Shown: positions 8,169 through 17,300 of the stretch, in pieces
Layout of the letters: every line of letters begins with the position of its first letter
How positions within the stretch are numbered: the stretch's first letter is position 1
From: UBA1413 sp964567485
GTDB lineage: Bacteria; Bacteroidota; Bacteroidia; Bacteroidales; Prolixibacteraceae
Length of the DNA stretch: 31,212 bases
Assembly (NCBI GenBank): GCA_964567485.1
Contig: CAZMMX010000038.1
Coordinates: forward strand, 1 to 31,212
Direction: 5' to 3'
The notes under the pieces: generated by a model
Told to the model about the DNA's origin: nothing
Database searches by the model: none
Seen by the model: the letters and a program-made list of their open reading frames with translations, nothing else
Made by a program: the position numbers and the translations under genes

Positions 8169-8612
8169 ATGAAACGGTTTAAATTTACCATAAACGGAAA
8201 TCAGTACGAGACAGAGGTGCTCAGTATCGAGGACAATGTGGCCGAAATCGAGGTGAATGGCACCAAATATTATGTGGAGGTCAACAAGGAGATCAAAACG
8301 ACCAAAACCCCCAAACTGGTGCGTTCAACGGCGGTACCTTCGAACGATACTGCTCCGTCGCAGGCCAAGACCAGCCGGCCCGATGCCCCCAAGGGAGCAG
8401 GCAGCATCAAATCCCCCCTGCCCGGGGTGATCCTGGAGGTGCTGGTCAGGGAAGGCGACTCCGTAAAACTGGGACAGAGACTGCTGGTCCTCGAGGCCAT
8501 GAAGATGGAGAATAATATTGAAGCGGATAAACCCGGAAAAGTCACTTCAATCCTCAAACACAAGGGGGATGCCGTGATGGAGGGAGATGTCCTTATTGTA
8601 ATAGGAGAATAA
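8169..8612 (+). CDS. mmdC: Biotin carrier subunit of methylmalonyl-CoA decarboxylase
   Basis: This 147-residue biotinyl-domain protein has its biotinylation site at Lys112 in EAMKMEN, 35 residues from the C-terminus as usual for these carriers. The N-terminal 50 residues form a small beta-rich part (KRFKFTINGNQYETEVLSIED), followed by a Pro/Ala/Ser/Lys linker (about 55-75) that lets the domain swing between MmdA and MmdB. IKSPLPGVILEVLVREGD opens the biotinyl domain. It starts 9 bases after the OadG-like gene and ends 3 bases before mmdB, so co-translation is likely. Confidence 0.95.
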   Translation: MKRFKFTINGNQYETEVLSIEDNVAEIEVNGTKYYVEVNKEIKTTKTPKLVRSTAVPSNDTAPSQAKTSRPDAPKGAGSIKSPLPGVILEVLVREGDSVKLGQRLLVLEAMKMENNIEADKPGKVTSILKHKGDAVMEGDVLIVIGE

Positions 8613-8615
8613 AGC

Positions 8616-9779
8616 ATGGGACATTCCGGAGGATTTTTCAGTTTCGTGCTGGAGCATCTGGAGAATTTTCTCTCCTTTACTGCTTTTGCCAACCTGACCG
8701 CAGGCCATCTCATCATGATCGTCATTGGTCTGATCTTTATCTACCTGGCTATTGCCAAGGAGTATGAACCCATGTTGCTGGTTCCCATCGGGTTTGGGAT
8801 TCTGGTCGGTAACATCGCCTTTTCACCCGGGTACCAGATCGGGGTGTATGAATCGGGGAGTGTGATGAACTACCTCTATTTCGGGGTTTTACAGGGGGTT
8901 TACCCACCGTTGATCTTTTTGGGTATCGGGGCCATGACCGATTTTTCGGCGTTGATTTCCAATCCCAAGCTGATCCTTATTGGTGCTGCCGCGCAGCTGG
9001 GCATCTTCGGAGCCTATGCTATTGCCCTGGCCCTGGGTTTCAGTCCCGCCGAATCGGGTGCCATTGCCATCATCGGTGGAGCCGACGGCCCGACCGCCAT
9101 TTTCCTCTCGTCGAAACTGGCCCCCGACCTGATGGGTGCCATTGCCATCTCTGCCTATTCCTATATGGCCCTGGTGCCGGTGATCCAGCCACCCATTATG
9201 AGACTGCTGACCTCGAAAAAGGAACGGGTGATCAGGATGAAACCTCCCCGTGCCGTATCCAAAACCGAGAAGATTGTCTTTCCCATCAGCGGGATGCTGC
9301 TGACCACCTTTCTCGTGCCCAGTGGTCTGCCTTTGCTGGGGATGCTTTTCTTTGGCAACCTGCTGAAGGAGAGTGGGGTGACCAAGAGGCTTGCCGATAC
9401 CGCCAAAGGCCCGCTGATCGATATCGTCACCATCCTGATTGGTTTGACCGTAGGGGCCTCCACCCAGGCGACCACCTTCCTGACGGCGAAATCGGTGGGG
9501 ATTTTTATTCTTGGGGCGGCTTCCTTTGTGATTGCCACAACCGGTGGTGTGCTTTTTGTGAAATTATTTAACCTCTTTCTGAAAGACGGCAATAAGATCA
9601 ATCCCCTGATCGGGAATGCCGGCGTTTCGGCGGTGCCTGACAGCGCCAGGGTTTCCCAGGTCGTGGGTCTGGAATATGATAAAACCAACCACCTGTTGAT
9701 GCATGCCATGGGACCCAATGTGGCCGGCGTGATTGGCAGTGCCGTTGCCGCAGGTATCCTGCTCAGTTTTCTGGCTTGA
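8616..9779 (+). CDS. mmdB: Sodium-pumping decarboxylase beta subunit
   Basis: This 387-residue polytopic membrane protein decarboxylates carboxybiotin and couples this to Na+ export, conserving the energy of methylmalonyl-CoA decarboxylation. Family signatures are intact: the re-entrant loop GGADGPTAIF with Asp157 (equivalent of the essential OadB Asp203), and NPLIGNAGVSAVPDSARV with Asn334. GLTVGASTQATTFL is near residue 273. Roughly ten hydrophobic segments are seen. It starts three bases after the biotin carrier stop. The same family serves oxaloacetate and glutaconyl-CoA decarboxylases; the epimerase and MmdA neighbours set the substrate here. It ends at a symmetrical terminator (9797-9830). 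Confidence 0.95.
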   Translation: MGHSGGFFSFVLEHLENFLSFTAFANLTAGHLIMIVIGLIFIYLAIAKEYEPMLLVPIGFGILVGNIAFSPGYQIGVYESGSVMNYLYFGVLQGVYPPLIFLGIGAMTDFSALISNPKLILIGAAAQLGIFGAYAIALALGFSPAESGAIAIIGGADGPTAIFLSSKLAPDLMGAIAISAYSYMALVPVIQPPIMRLLTSKKERVIRMKPPRAVSKTEKIVFPISGMLLTTFLVPSGLPLLGMLFFGNLLKESGVTKRLADTAKGPLIDIVTILIGLTVGASTQATTFLTAKSVGIFILGAASFVIATTGGVLFVKLFNLFLKDGNKINPLIGNAGVSAVPDSARVSQVVGLEYDKTNHLLMHAMGPNVAGVIGSAVAAGILLSFLA

Positions 9780-9796
9780 TTTATATCTGTTCTATA

Positions 9797-9830
9797 AAAT
9801 CAAAAACGCCCGTCAGGGCGTTTTTGATTT
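9797..9830. terminator. Bidirectional terminator between the mmd operon and the convergent giant gene
   Basis: A perfect 14-bp inverted repeat (9797-9810 with 9817-9830) reads AAATCAAAAACGCC on one side and has a 6-base loop. The GC core sits next to a T run in both directions, so it can stop mmdB transcription on the plus strand (17 bases after its stop). It can also stop the giant gene ending at 9844 on the minus strand. Confidence 0.88.
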
Positions 9831-9843
9831 GAGGGAGCCTCGT

Positions 9844-12800
9844 TTATTTCTTTACCTCATTGATTTTGATCACATCGGCATAGATGAGCCGGTCGGTCTC
9901 CTCGGATTGGCCCAGCCGCTCTTCATATACCCTGTCCACTCCCGGAATTCTCACCGGTCCCCGTTCATACTCCTCAATGATCACCTGGAAGGGCGCGGTC
10001 TTATAGTCGCGCGGTAACCTGAATTCTTTAGTGATGGTGAAGCGGTTGCCCGACACATTGGCCTGCGTGATGGCGGTTTCAAATCCTTCATCCTCGAGAT
10101 TTTTCTCATTGCTCCCATCGTCCACTAATCCATATATGGGTTGGGCGATGCGGCTGTCGAGGAAGGAGATCTTCAGAATACTGCGGTTACCGAAGGAGGC
10201 TGACATTCTTTCGTTGTAAATGGTCCCTTCCACCGTGACCGAAAAACGGGAATTCTGGTCGTCCTTAGTGAAACGGAGGGTAGTCTGCCGTTCGGGGACC
10301 AGCTGGATGAAGGTAGAAAAGACCACAGGCGAGAGGCAGACATCTTCCGTTTCCTTTTTCACGGAGTAAGGCTGGTATCGGGCCAGGGCCAGCTTCACGA
10401 AGGGGAAGTACATCGCCCCGGGGTCGATGGCCAGGTCGCAGTACCATTGTTGCCTGTCGGGGTCGAACCTGACCGGGTAGGCCGCGATGTTGGCCCGGGC
10501 ATGGGCTTGTCCGGGGTACTGCAGGTTTTCATCCACGACCGGGTTCATCCTGAAATCTGCCGGTTTAGGGGAGAGATTCTCCGGGGGAACGGAAAAGAGC
10601 AGGGGATCCATCGCCCAATGGGTGAAGAGGTCGGTATAACCTTGTTTGGCTACCATGGTCAGTGGTGTGGACAAATTGCTTTTCCCGGGAAGGACGACGG
10701 CCAGCATCTCATCTTCTCCCGATGAGAACCAGGGCCGGTTCAGGTAAATGCGAACTCCTCCTCCCATCCTGCGGTGTCGTACGGCATCGGTTGACTGGCT
10801 CTTTCTCCATTCGAAGGTAGGGATTACATAGTCGATCTCGGGAAGCGCCGGACGGGCTGAACTCAGTATGTTGACTCTTTCCCACCAGCCACTCTCCTGG
10901 GTGATGGGAAGCGTCTTGTCATTTTTCAGGATTTTGTCGAAATATTCACGGTATCGGGTGGTCGCGATCAACTGGTAATCGACCCACCGGTGACGGGTAT
11001 CTCCGAAGTTGTGTTTCAAGGGGTTGATCCTGAAGTTGATAAGCTTAAGAAAGTTGAAGCGGGGTTCCAGGAGGTCGAATTTTACCCTGTTGAACAGGGT
11101 TTTGGGGGCTGCGGCCTTTTCCTGCGTTATGGACCGGTAGGAACTCTTCTGTGCCAGATACACCTTGTTGAGGCGTGTGGAAGAGGGCTGGGGATCCTTT
11201 TCAAATTCGGCTGTGGGACGGGTTTCCAGCCGGAAGACGGGAACCGGTTTGATGACTGCCCGTTCCTGCCTCTGCAGATGAACGGGCATTTTCTGCGGTT
11301 CGGGGATGGTGCCGCGGGTTAGAATCTCGTCGTTGTATTGCACCTCGATGTCGGGGATGCTGTTCCTCCCGGGTCGGGCATACTCCATCTCCACGGCAAT
11401 GCCGTCGTCGTAAGGCTCCGTCCATTTCGTCTGGAATTCCGCTTTTTCGGTACTTTCCCCGTGTACCTTGAAGCGGGTGTGGATGGAAGCATAGGTCTGC
11501 CCGAAATCCCGGTCGGGGATCAGGGCGATGATTTCCGGGGCTTCCACCGGTTGCTGTACGGCATGCACCAGTTCGATCTCCTCAAAGGGTGAAAGCATCC
11601 AGTGCTGCCCGGAACGGGCCAGTTGTTCCAGGTCCGCCTGGTTCGCAGGCTTACCGGCGGTGATCATCTGCCAGATGGCAGAGAGCTGTTTGAAGTCCTC
11701 TTCGCGCCAGAAACTGCTGTAGCGCAACCTGAGCCGGTGACCTTTGGGCAGGCGGATGGTCAGAATCCGGTCAGACCCCCAGGAAGCATCGGATTCCCCT
11801 TCTTCCAGCCTCAGGGTGAGGGGTTGGGCTCGGTACCAATCCTCCGGAATTTTTCCGTTGGTTTGGGAGGGTGACAGTTCCTGGTTGGTGAAAAAACCAA
11901 ACATCCGCGGTTTGAACTTCTGGTCGTGGGTCTGTTCCGTGTCGTCGGCCAGGAAGAGGGCAACGCCGGCTGCCATGGGATCGGGGAGGTAGATCACTTC
12001 CACCTCCGAGGGCTGGTATATTTTTTCCACCGTTTCCGAAGGTCGTTTGTAGAGTCCTTCATGACTGGTGATCAAGTTGTAGATGGTTTGGGCGGCATCG
12101 GGATGGTTACCCATAGCCTTTTCGAACATGCCATGGTTTTCGGCCACCTGCTGGCTGTTTTTCGGAGGAAGGAGGTATCGGCGGGCAAAGCCGGGAAATG
12201 ATCCTGCCCCCGTGTGTGTACTCTCATATTCTTCCGCGGAGGTGTCGTAATTGCTGCGGATGACCATGGTTTTCAGAAATTCCCCGTCACGCAGGGGATT
12301 TCCGGCCAGGATAATGGGACTGGCAAGCGGCTCATACCGCATGTAGCGGATGTTGGTACGGATAGTGTCGGAGGCCGATTCCGGCTGCTGCTCCAGGGCC
12401 ACGCTGTTGCCCGCCAGGTCAACGGTACGGATGCGGATCCGGTAATTCTTCCCGAAGCGAAGGCGCGGCAGGGTGCCGGGTTCCGCTTTGGAGACCACGT
12501 TCATGCGGAATTCCAGGTCGGGATCAAAAGCATACTTCTTCATTTCCACGGCCTTGTTTTTGTTGACAAAATCCCTCTTCACCGCTTTGGGTTCGGGGTC
12601 GTCATCGGCTTCGTTGATGGCATAACCCGGACGGGTGACCGAGAGGCTCCACCCCTCCCAGCGGGCCAGGGTTTCGGGAATGAAAACCTCCTCCTCGTCG
12701 TCGGGATTTTCCGTCATCCCCAGTTCGATATAACCTTCGTCGGGTTCTTCCTCTGCCATCGGGTGGGGATAGTTGGCGTCGTCAAACCAGGTGTATTCAT

Positions 12801-14292
12801 TTTTCCGGCGATGAAGGGAATACCATTTCTCGGGGGACTCTTCGTAGGCAATGTCCATGCGGTACCCCTGCACGACATCGTCGGACCAGAGCGTTTCTGT
12901 AGGGATGATTTTCTGGAAAAGAACGGGATTTAGGGTCAGGTTCAGGTTCCGGACCGGAGAAGCCGCTTGCCGCAGCACTCTTTTTGGAGCGCCGGGGATG
13001 GCGACTGCCCGCAGGGGGGTGGGAGAGACGGCTCCGGACAAATCCATGAGTTTGGCGGGCCATTTTAGGGAAGTTTCAAACTTCTGGAAAAGGTGTTCAG
13101 CCATGCCTTTCTTGACCACAGCGATGCCTGAAGAGCGCAAAAAAGGCAATCCTTCAGCGACGGGGGGATCGGGCTCTGCCACGGGTTTTTCTTCGGAATT
13201 GCGGCTCATCATCACGCCGGCACGCACTTCATAAAACCGGGCCACATCCCGGACTTTGGCCTCTGCCATGTTGTGGGCCTTGATGGCCGCGCCATCGGCA
13301 TCTACCTGGATCACATTGAAGGAGGGGGTGTTGATTCTGACAAAACCGTTTTTAAAGATAGCATTGTTCCGGTCGGCCACATAAAAGCCCTTGGGCGTAA
13401 TCACATAGGCCGTTGGAGGGGAAGAAATCACCGTCCCCTCGGTAAAAAAAACGATGCCGCCGGTGTCCAGCGACAGCGTACCTGTGGCCGGGATGGCCGA
13501 GGTGTATGGAACCCTGAAATCCAGGACAAAGCCGAGTCTTCGCATCATCTGCGGATATCCGGAGGCGACCGAAACGATGTCGTGGAATTCGAATTGCGGC
13601 TTTTTAAGAATTAGCGAAGAGGGGGGTCTTGCCGGAGTATCTATCCGGTGAAATTGTCTGAGCTGGGCAAAGTCCTCCTTTGGACTGGCAGCCATCTGGA
13701 ATTTTCTGAATTTGTCACGCTGGACCTGCATTCTGATCTGCTGGTCGGCGGAGTCATCACGGCGGATAAATTCCTTCGCCTGCCGGGATTTCCGGAATTG
13801 CCCCGTCTCTGCCTCGTTGAGCACCTGCTCATTGATTTGAATCCTGGAAATCTTCCCGAAACGCTCCGGATCCAGGAATATCTCGGCGGAGACCAGATTC
13901 TTCGGATTTTCGATCCCTATTTTCCGGTAATTGTCAAAGAGAAAATCGTGGATATGGGTGATGGGCATGGAGATGATCCGTTTGGCCGTAAGATCCTCCT
14001 GTTCGAACTCCTTCACCCTGATCTGGTCATGAAGAATATGCCCGAAGAGTTCCGGGTCGATCTTGCCGGTCAGCAACTCCGCTTCCAATATAGATCCGTT
14101 GAGTTGACGGAAGCCGTATTCTCCCTCCAGTATTTTTTCGGGCCATGCCAGCACATCTGGAAAGCTCTTCAGCGTGGTTTCTGAAGCTGGATGAAGCCGC
14201 ACGGTCACATAGACCGACAGGCGGAGGTACTCTTTTCCTTCAACCGTTTCCCGGAAGTGAGGGAGGGTGGTGAAAATGATTTCCTGGGACAT
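9844..14292 (-). CDS. Giant uncharacterised protein, second of a pair, no export signal
   Basis: This 1482-residue protein of unknown function starts MSQEIIFTTLPHFRE with no signal peptide, and I see no membrane helix. It reads as a soluble, beta-rich, multidomain protein. Visible blocks are a first domain up to about 160 and a Gln/Arg-rich helical segment about 165-205. An acidic segment lies at about 505-545, and an Ig/FnIII-like strand pair NYRIRIRTVDLAGNSV near 615-632. Further blocks are HWMLSPFEEIELVHAVQQP near 890-912, GDTRHRWVDYQLIATTRYREYF around 1110, and RPWFSSGEDE near 1186. From memory these last blocks resemble conserved strings in large unnamed proteins of other bacteria; I could not check this. 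It lies 50 bases downstream of the Tat-signal giant, same strand, so the two are probably co-expressed. No catalytic motif is recognised. Confidence 0.85.
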   Translation of the reverse strand: MSQEIIFTTLPHFRETVEGKEYLRLSVYVTVRLHPASETTLKSFPDVLAWPEKILEGEYGFRQLNGSILEAELLTGKIDPELFGHILHDQIRVKEFEQEDLTAKRIISMPITHIHDFLFDNYRKIGIENPKNLVSAEIFLDPERFGKISRIQINEQVLNEAETGQFRKSRQAKEFIRRDDSADQQIRMQVQRDKFRKFQMAASPKEDFAQLRQFHRIDTPARPPSSLILKKPQFEFHDIVSVASGYPQMMRRLGFVLDFRVPYTSAIPATGTLSLDTGGIVFFTEGTVISSPPTAYVITPKGFYVADRNNAIFKNGFVRINTPSFNVIQVDADGAAIKAHNMAEAKVRDVARFYEVRAGVMMSRNSEEKPVAEPDPPVAEGLPFLRSSGIAVVKKGMAEHLFQKFETSLKWPAKLMDLSGAVSPTPLRAVAIPGAPKRVLRQAASPVRNLNLTLNPVLFQKIIPTETLWSDDVVQGYRMDIAYEESPEKWYSLHRRKNEYTWFDDANYPHPMAEEEPDEGYIELGMTENPDDEEEVFIPETLARWEGWSLSVTRPGYAINEADDDPEPKAVKRDFVNKNKAVEMKKYAFDPDLEFRMNVVSKAEPGTLPRLRFGKNYRIRIRTVDLAGNSVALEQQPESASDTIRTNIRYMRYEPLASPIILAGNPLRDGEFLKTMVIRSNYDTSAEEYESTHTGAGSFPGFARRYLLPPKNSQQVAENHGMFEKAMGNHPDAAQTIYNLITSHEGLYKRPSETVEKIYQPSEVEVIYLPDPMAAGVALFLADDTEQTHDQKFKPRMFGFFTNQELSPSQTNGKIPEDWYRAQPLTLRLEEGESDASWGSDRILTIRLPKGHRLRLRYSSFWREEDFKQLSAIWQMITAGKPANQADLEQLARSGQHWMLSPFEEIELVHAVQQPVEAPEIIALIPDRDFGQTYASIHTRFKVHGESTEKAEFQTKWTEPYDDGIAVEMEYARPGRNSIPDIEVQYNDEILTRGTIPEPQKMPVHLQRQERAVIKPVPVFRLETRPTAEFEKDPQPSSTRLNKVYLAQKSSYRSITQEKAAAPKTLFNRVKFDLLEPRFNFLKLINFRINPLKHNFGDTRHRWVDYQLIATTRYREYFDKILKNDKTLPITQESGWWERVNILSSARPALPEIDYVIPTFEWRKSQSTDAVRHRRMGGGVRIYLNRPWFSSGEDEMLAVVLPGKSNLSTPLTMVAKQGYTDLFTHWAMDPLLFSVPPENLSPKPADFRMNPVVDENLQYPGQAHARANIAAYPVRFDPDRQQWYCDLAIDPGAMYFPFVKLALARYQPYSVKKETEDVCLSPVVFSTFIQLVPERQTTLRFTKDDQNSRFSVTVEGTIYNERMSASFGNRSILKISFLDSRIAQPIYGLVDDGSNEKNLEDEGFETAITQANVSGNRFTITKEFRLPRDYKTAPFQVIIEEYERGPVRIPGVDRVYEERLGQSEETDRLIYADVIKINEVKK

Positions 14293-14342
14293 ATCGGGTG
14301 ATTTTTGATTTTTGATTTCGGATTTTATTTCGGATTTCGGAT
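14293..14342 (-). repeat. Short imperfect tandem repeats in the spacer between the two giant genes
   Basis: Read on the coding (minus) strand, the whole 50-base spacer is built from repeats. Two AAATCCG units come first, then an interrupted copy AAATAAAATCCG, then AAATC with two AAAAATC units, ending ACCCGAT before the ATG at 14292. The units are mostly 7 bases, do not encode protein, and occupy the ribosome-binding region of the second giant gene. Comparable A/T-rich 7-mer runs occur in spacers of other Bacteroidota (recollection). Confidence 0.7.
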
Positions 14343-17300
14343 TTAGGAGGCGAACGCCAGGCAGTATTCCTGCCAGTCGGGGAGTTCGATCATATCCCCG
14401 AAGGTGGGGTCGGCATCGGCACCGGCAAACTGCCGACGGGCAGTGACCGAAACGGTCTTTTTGAAGAAGAGCACTTCGATCTTGACCTTCAGAATGGCCA
14501 CCCCTTCCATCTTTTCCACTTTTTTCACCTTTTCTCCTGCGGAATTGGTCTTGTCTACAATAACTGCTTCGAGGGCCAGGTAGAATTCCAGGGAAACGGT
14601 GATGATGCCCAGTACGGAGAGGTTTCCGTTGATACGCAGGTAGCCGGTGAGGCAGATCTTTTCTTCCGTGGGGCTCACCACTTCAAATTTGAAGTAGAAA
14701 CCGCCCATCACGGAAACGCCGCCTGAGGCTACGCCGAGGTTGATAGAGACCGCGGCCCCGAATTCAAAGGCCGCCTCCACCGACTTCAGTCCCTTCAGCG
14801 TGGTTACCAGCATAAAATAACCACCCCCGCCGAAGCAACTGACGGTAAGTACGAAAGGATTCTCCCGTTTGCAGAAGAAGAAACCGATGGTCATTTCATC
14901 GCCATTGAAGGGGAGGTTTACGTAAGCGCCCAGGGTGATGTTGCTCATCATGAAAATGCCCACGGCCACATCGGGAATGCTCAGGTCAAAACCCGCCTTG
15001 ATGCCTGCCAGCGACAGATTGATGTAGGGGCCGTCTTCGGAAAAGCCGGTTTTGGGAATGCAATTCTGCAGGGTGTTGACGAAGCTGAGCGGACCGATGA
15101 ATTCAATGGGCCGGGCAGCATCCATTTCCACCTTGATATCTGACTTAGAGCCGCTTCCCGATCCGAAATTCATGTAGCTGAAGTTGACTGCCAGGGAACT
15201 GGCTACGGTGACTCCAAAATCGGTAAACCGGGCATTGGTATTCAGCGTGGATGGAATCGTTCCATCGAAAGGTTTTTTGAAGGTCGTGGTGATCTGGAGG
15301 GCTTCTTTGGGCTTTTTAATTCTGATGCCCAGGAGGCCTCCAAAGAGGTCTACTTTTTCTCCCAGGAAGTCGGGAATCCAGCGGTATTCGGCGTAAAAAG
15401 CTTCGGGGGTGAACCATGTTTTCAGGTTAGGCACCTTGGGAACCTGGCTGTTCAAGGCCTGGATCATCTTGTCGGCCTGTGCTTTGATGGCTGTTTTTTT
15501 CTGTTGGATCTGGCTTTCAAGGTTGCTGCCGCCTTCTTTGGCCTGGTTTTGCAACTGCAGGATCTCGTTTTTGAGTTTTTCGATTTCCTGGCGGGCGGCT
15601 TTCACCTGGCTGATCATGGGGGCCATGCTGCTCTTCAGGTCGGGTTTATCCAGCAAAAGAGTGAAGATCTCAATCACCCCGAAGATTTTAGCTACCGGCA
15701 GACTCTCCATGGCCTTGAAGAATTCATCGGGATTGAAATTGAGGTCCATCATATCTTCAATCTTTCCCCCGATGGGCCCCTGGATTTTGCTGAGCCCGGT
15801 GATGCCCATGTTGGGGGCGGCAAAACCTCCTGATTTATCGCTGCCTCCAGTGAAGTCGACGGTGGCTCCTTCCACGCCGGCAAAGACGTATCCTTCGTTG
15901 TTGTCGTCGACCAGCCTGATGGTGGCGGGTTTATGGATGCCGGTGAGTTCATCAACCTGTTTGATGAATACCGCGGACTTCTGCATGACGGGGTGGAATT
16001 TCAGGTCGGCTTCCCCGGTGGCGGGGTAGACCATGGCGCCAAACTGGAGGGTTTCGGTTTCGAAGGCGGTATCCCCGTCGACCAGGCATTCGGCATAGGC
16101 CACATCCTGACCTGAAAAGGGGACCTCGTTGTATTCGCTCTTCTCCTTGTAGTCATTCACCATGGCCTGGGATGAAGCCGTGGTCCGTCCCACCACATTC
16201 TCCACAAAGGCAAGTGCCATGCGTATCCGGTGTTCATTGCCTTCTTTGTCGGTCACCGTGAGGTCGAAGGGAAATCCTTTCTGACCGACGCGGATATAGA
16301 AGTTGTAAGTGGAGGAGCGCCCGGGTTTTTGGGGACATTCTGTGGGCAGCTTCATCCTTTGGGGTCTTCCGGGGGTTGAAAGGGGTATATTTTCGGGCTT
16401 ATCGATATTGGGGGTGGAGTCGTTTTCCACCCTCACTGCCTGGAAGGGGAAGGGAATGAAATGGCCCTTCACATCATTCCGCTCATAGAGCATCTCTTTT
16501 TGCAGGACCACGATGTACATGCGGGTGCGGTTCACGGCCGCTTTCTTCTCGGTATTGAACTTACGCTCGGTGACCTTTACCAGGGCGGCCCGGTGCCCAA
16601 AGGGGAAGAGATACCCTTCTCTGACGATCTTCACATAGTGGTCACGCCCCAGGGTGGCCAGGTGTTCCCATTCGATGACGTTAAGATAGGTGTCGGCCGG
16701 CGTGGGTACGTCGAAGAAAGCATGCCAGTCGAGGTACGCTCCCAGAGGGGTCAGCATCAGCTTTTTGACCGGCACCGGGATAGGAGTGAATCCCTGGATG
16801 GAGTAATTGGAGGTGGTGTGGACCAGTTTGTGGCGATCGCTGGCATCGAGCGATGCCTGGAAAGGCTGGTCGATTTCCGCGCATCCCTTCACATCTTTTT
16901 TGGCGTCGAAGGCCCAGAGGGCCCTGATGGTTTTCAGCCGCGGAAGCAGGACGGGGGAGATGACAGACTCTTTGGTGCGGACCCCCAGGGTGGTGTGCCA
17001 GAGTTCGGTGACTTCCCCCACCTGGGTGAACAGGGGATCCAAAACCCTCAGTTGTGTGGATACCACCTGGTCGGTGGCGCGGGCCTCCTTTACATTTTCG
17101 AATTTTATGTCGATACGGTGGGTAAAATCGTTCACCTGGTTGGGAGAGATGTACATCAGTGCAGGGGCCTCGATGGCGGTACTCAGCTCGGGGACCGGCC
17201 CCACTCCCATGTCGGTTTTAAGTTTGCTGATGTCGAAGGTGGGGGCCAGGGAGAGGTTTTTATCGGCAGGGAGGATATCCCGCAGGGTCTGCTCCTCATA

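Noticed and set aside
12214..12933. 239-codon open frame on the plus strand inside the second giant gene
   Set aside because: It is wholly antisense to a 1482-codon gene. Its translation is rich in His/Gly/Phe without domain features, as expected from the complement of a GC-rich coding frame, and it has no promoter.
15409..16029. 206-codon open frame on the plus strand with hydrophobic stretches
   Set aside because: It is antisense to the coiled-coil region of the Tat giant. The hydrophobic runs are the complement of Lys/Glu/Gln codons rather than real membrane helices.
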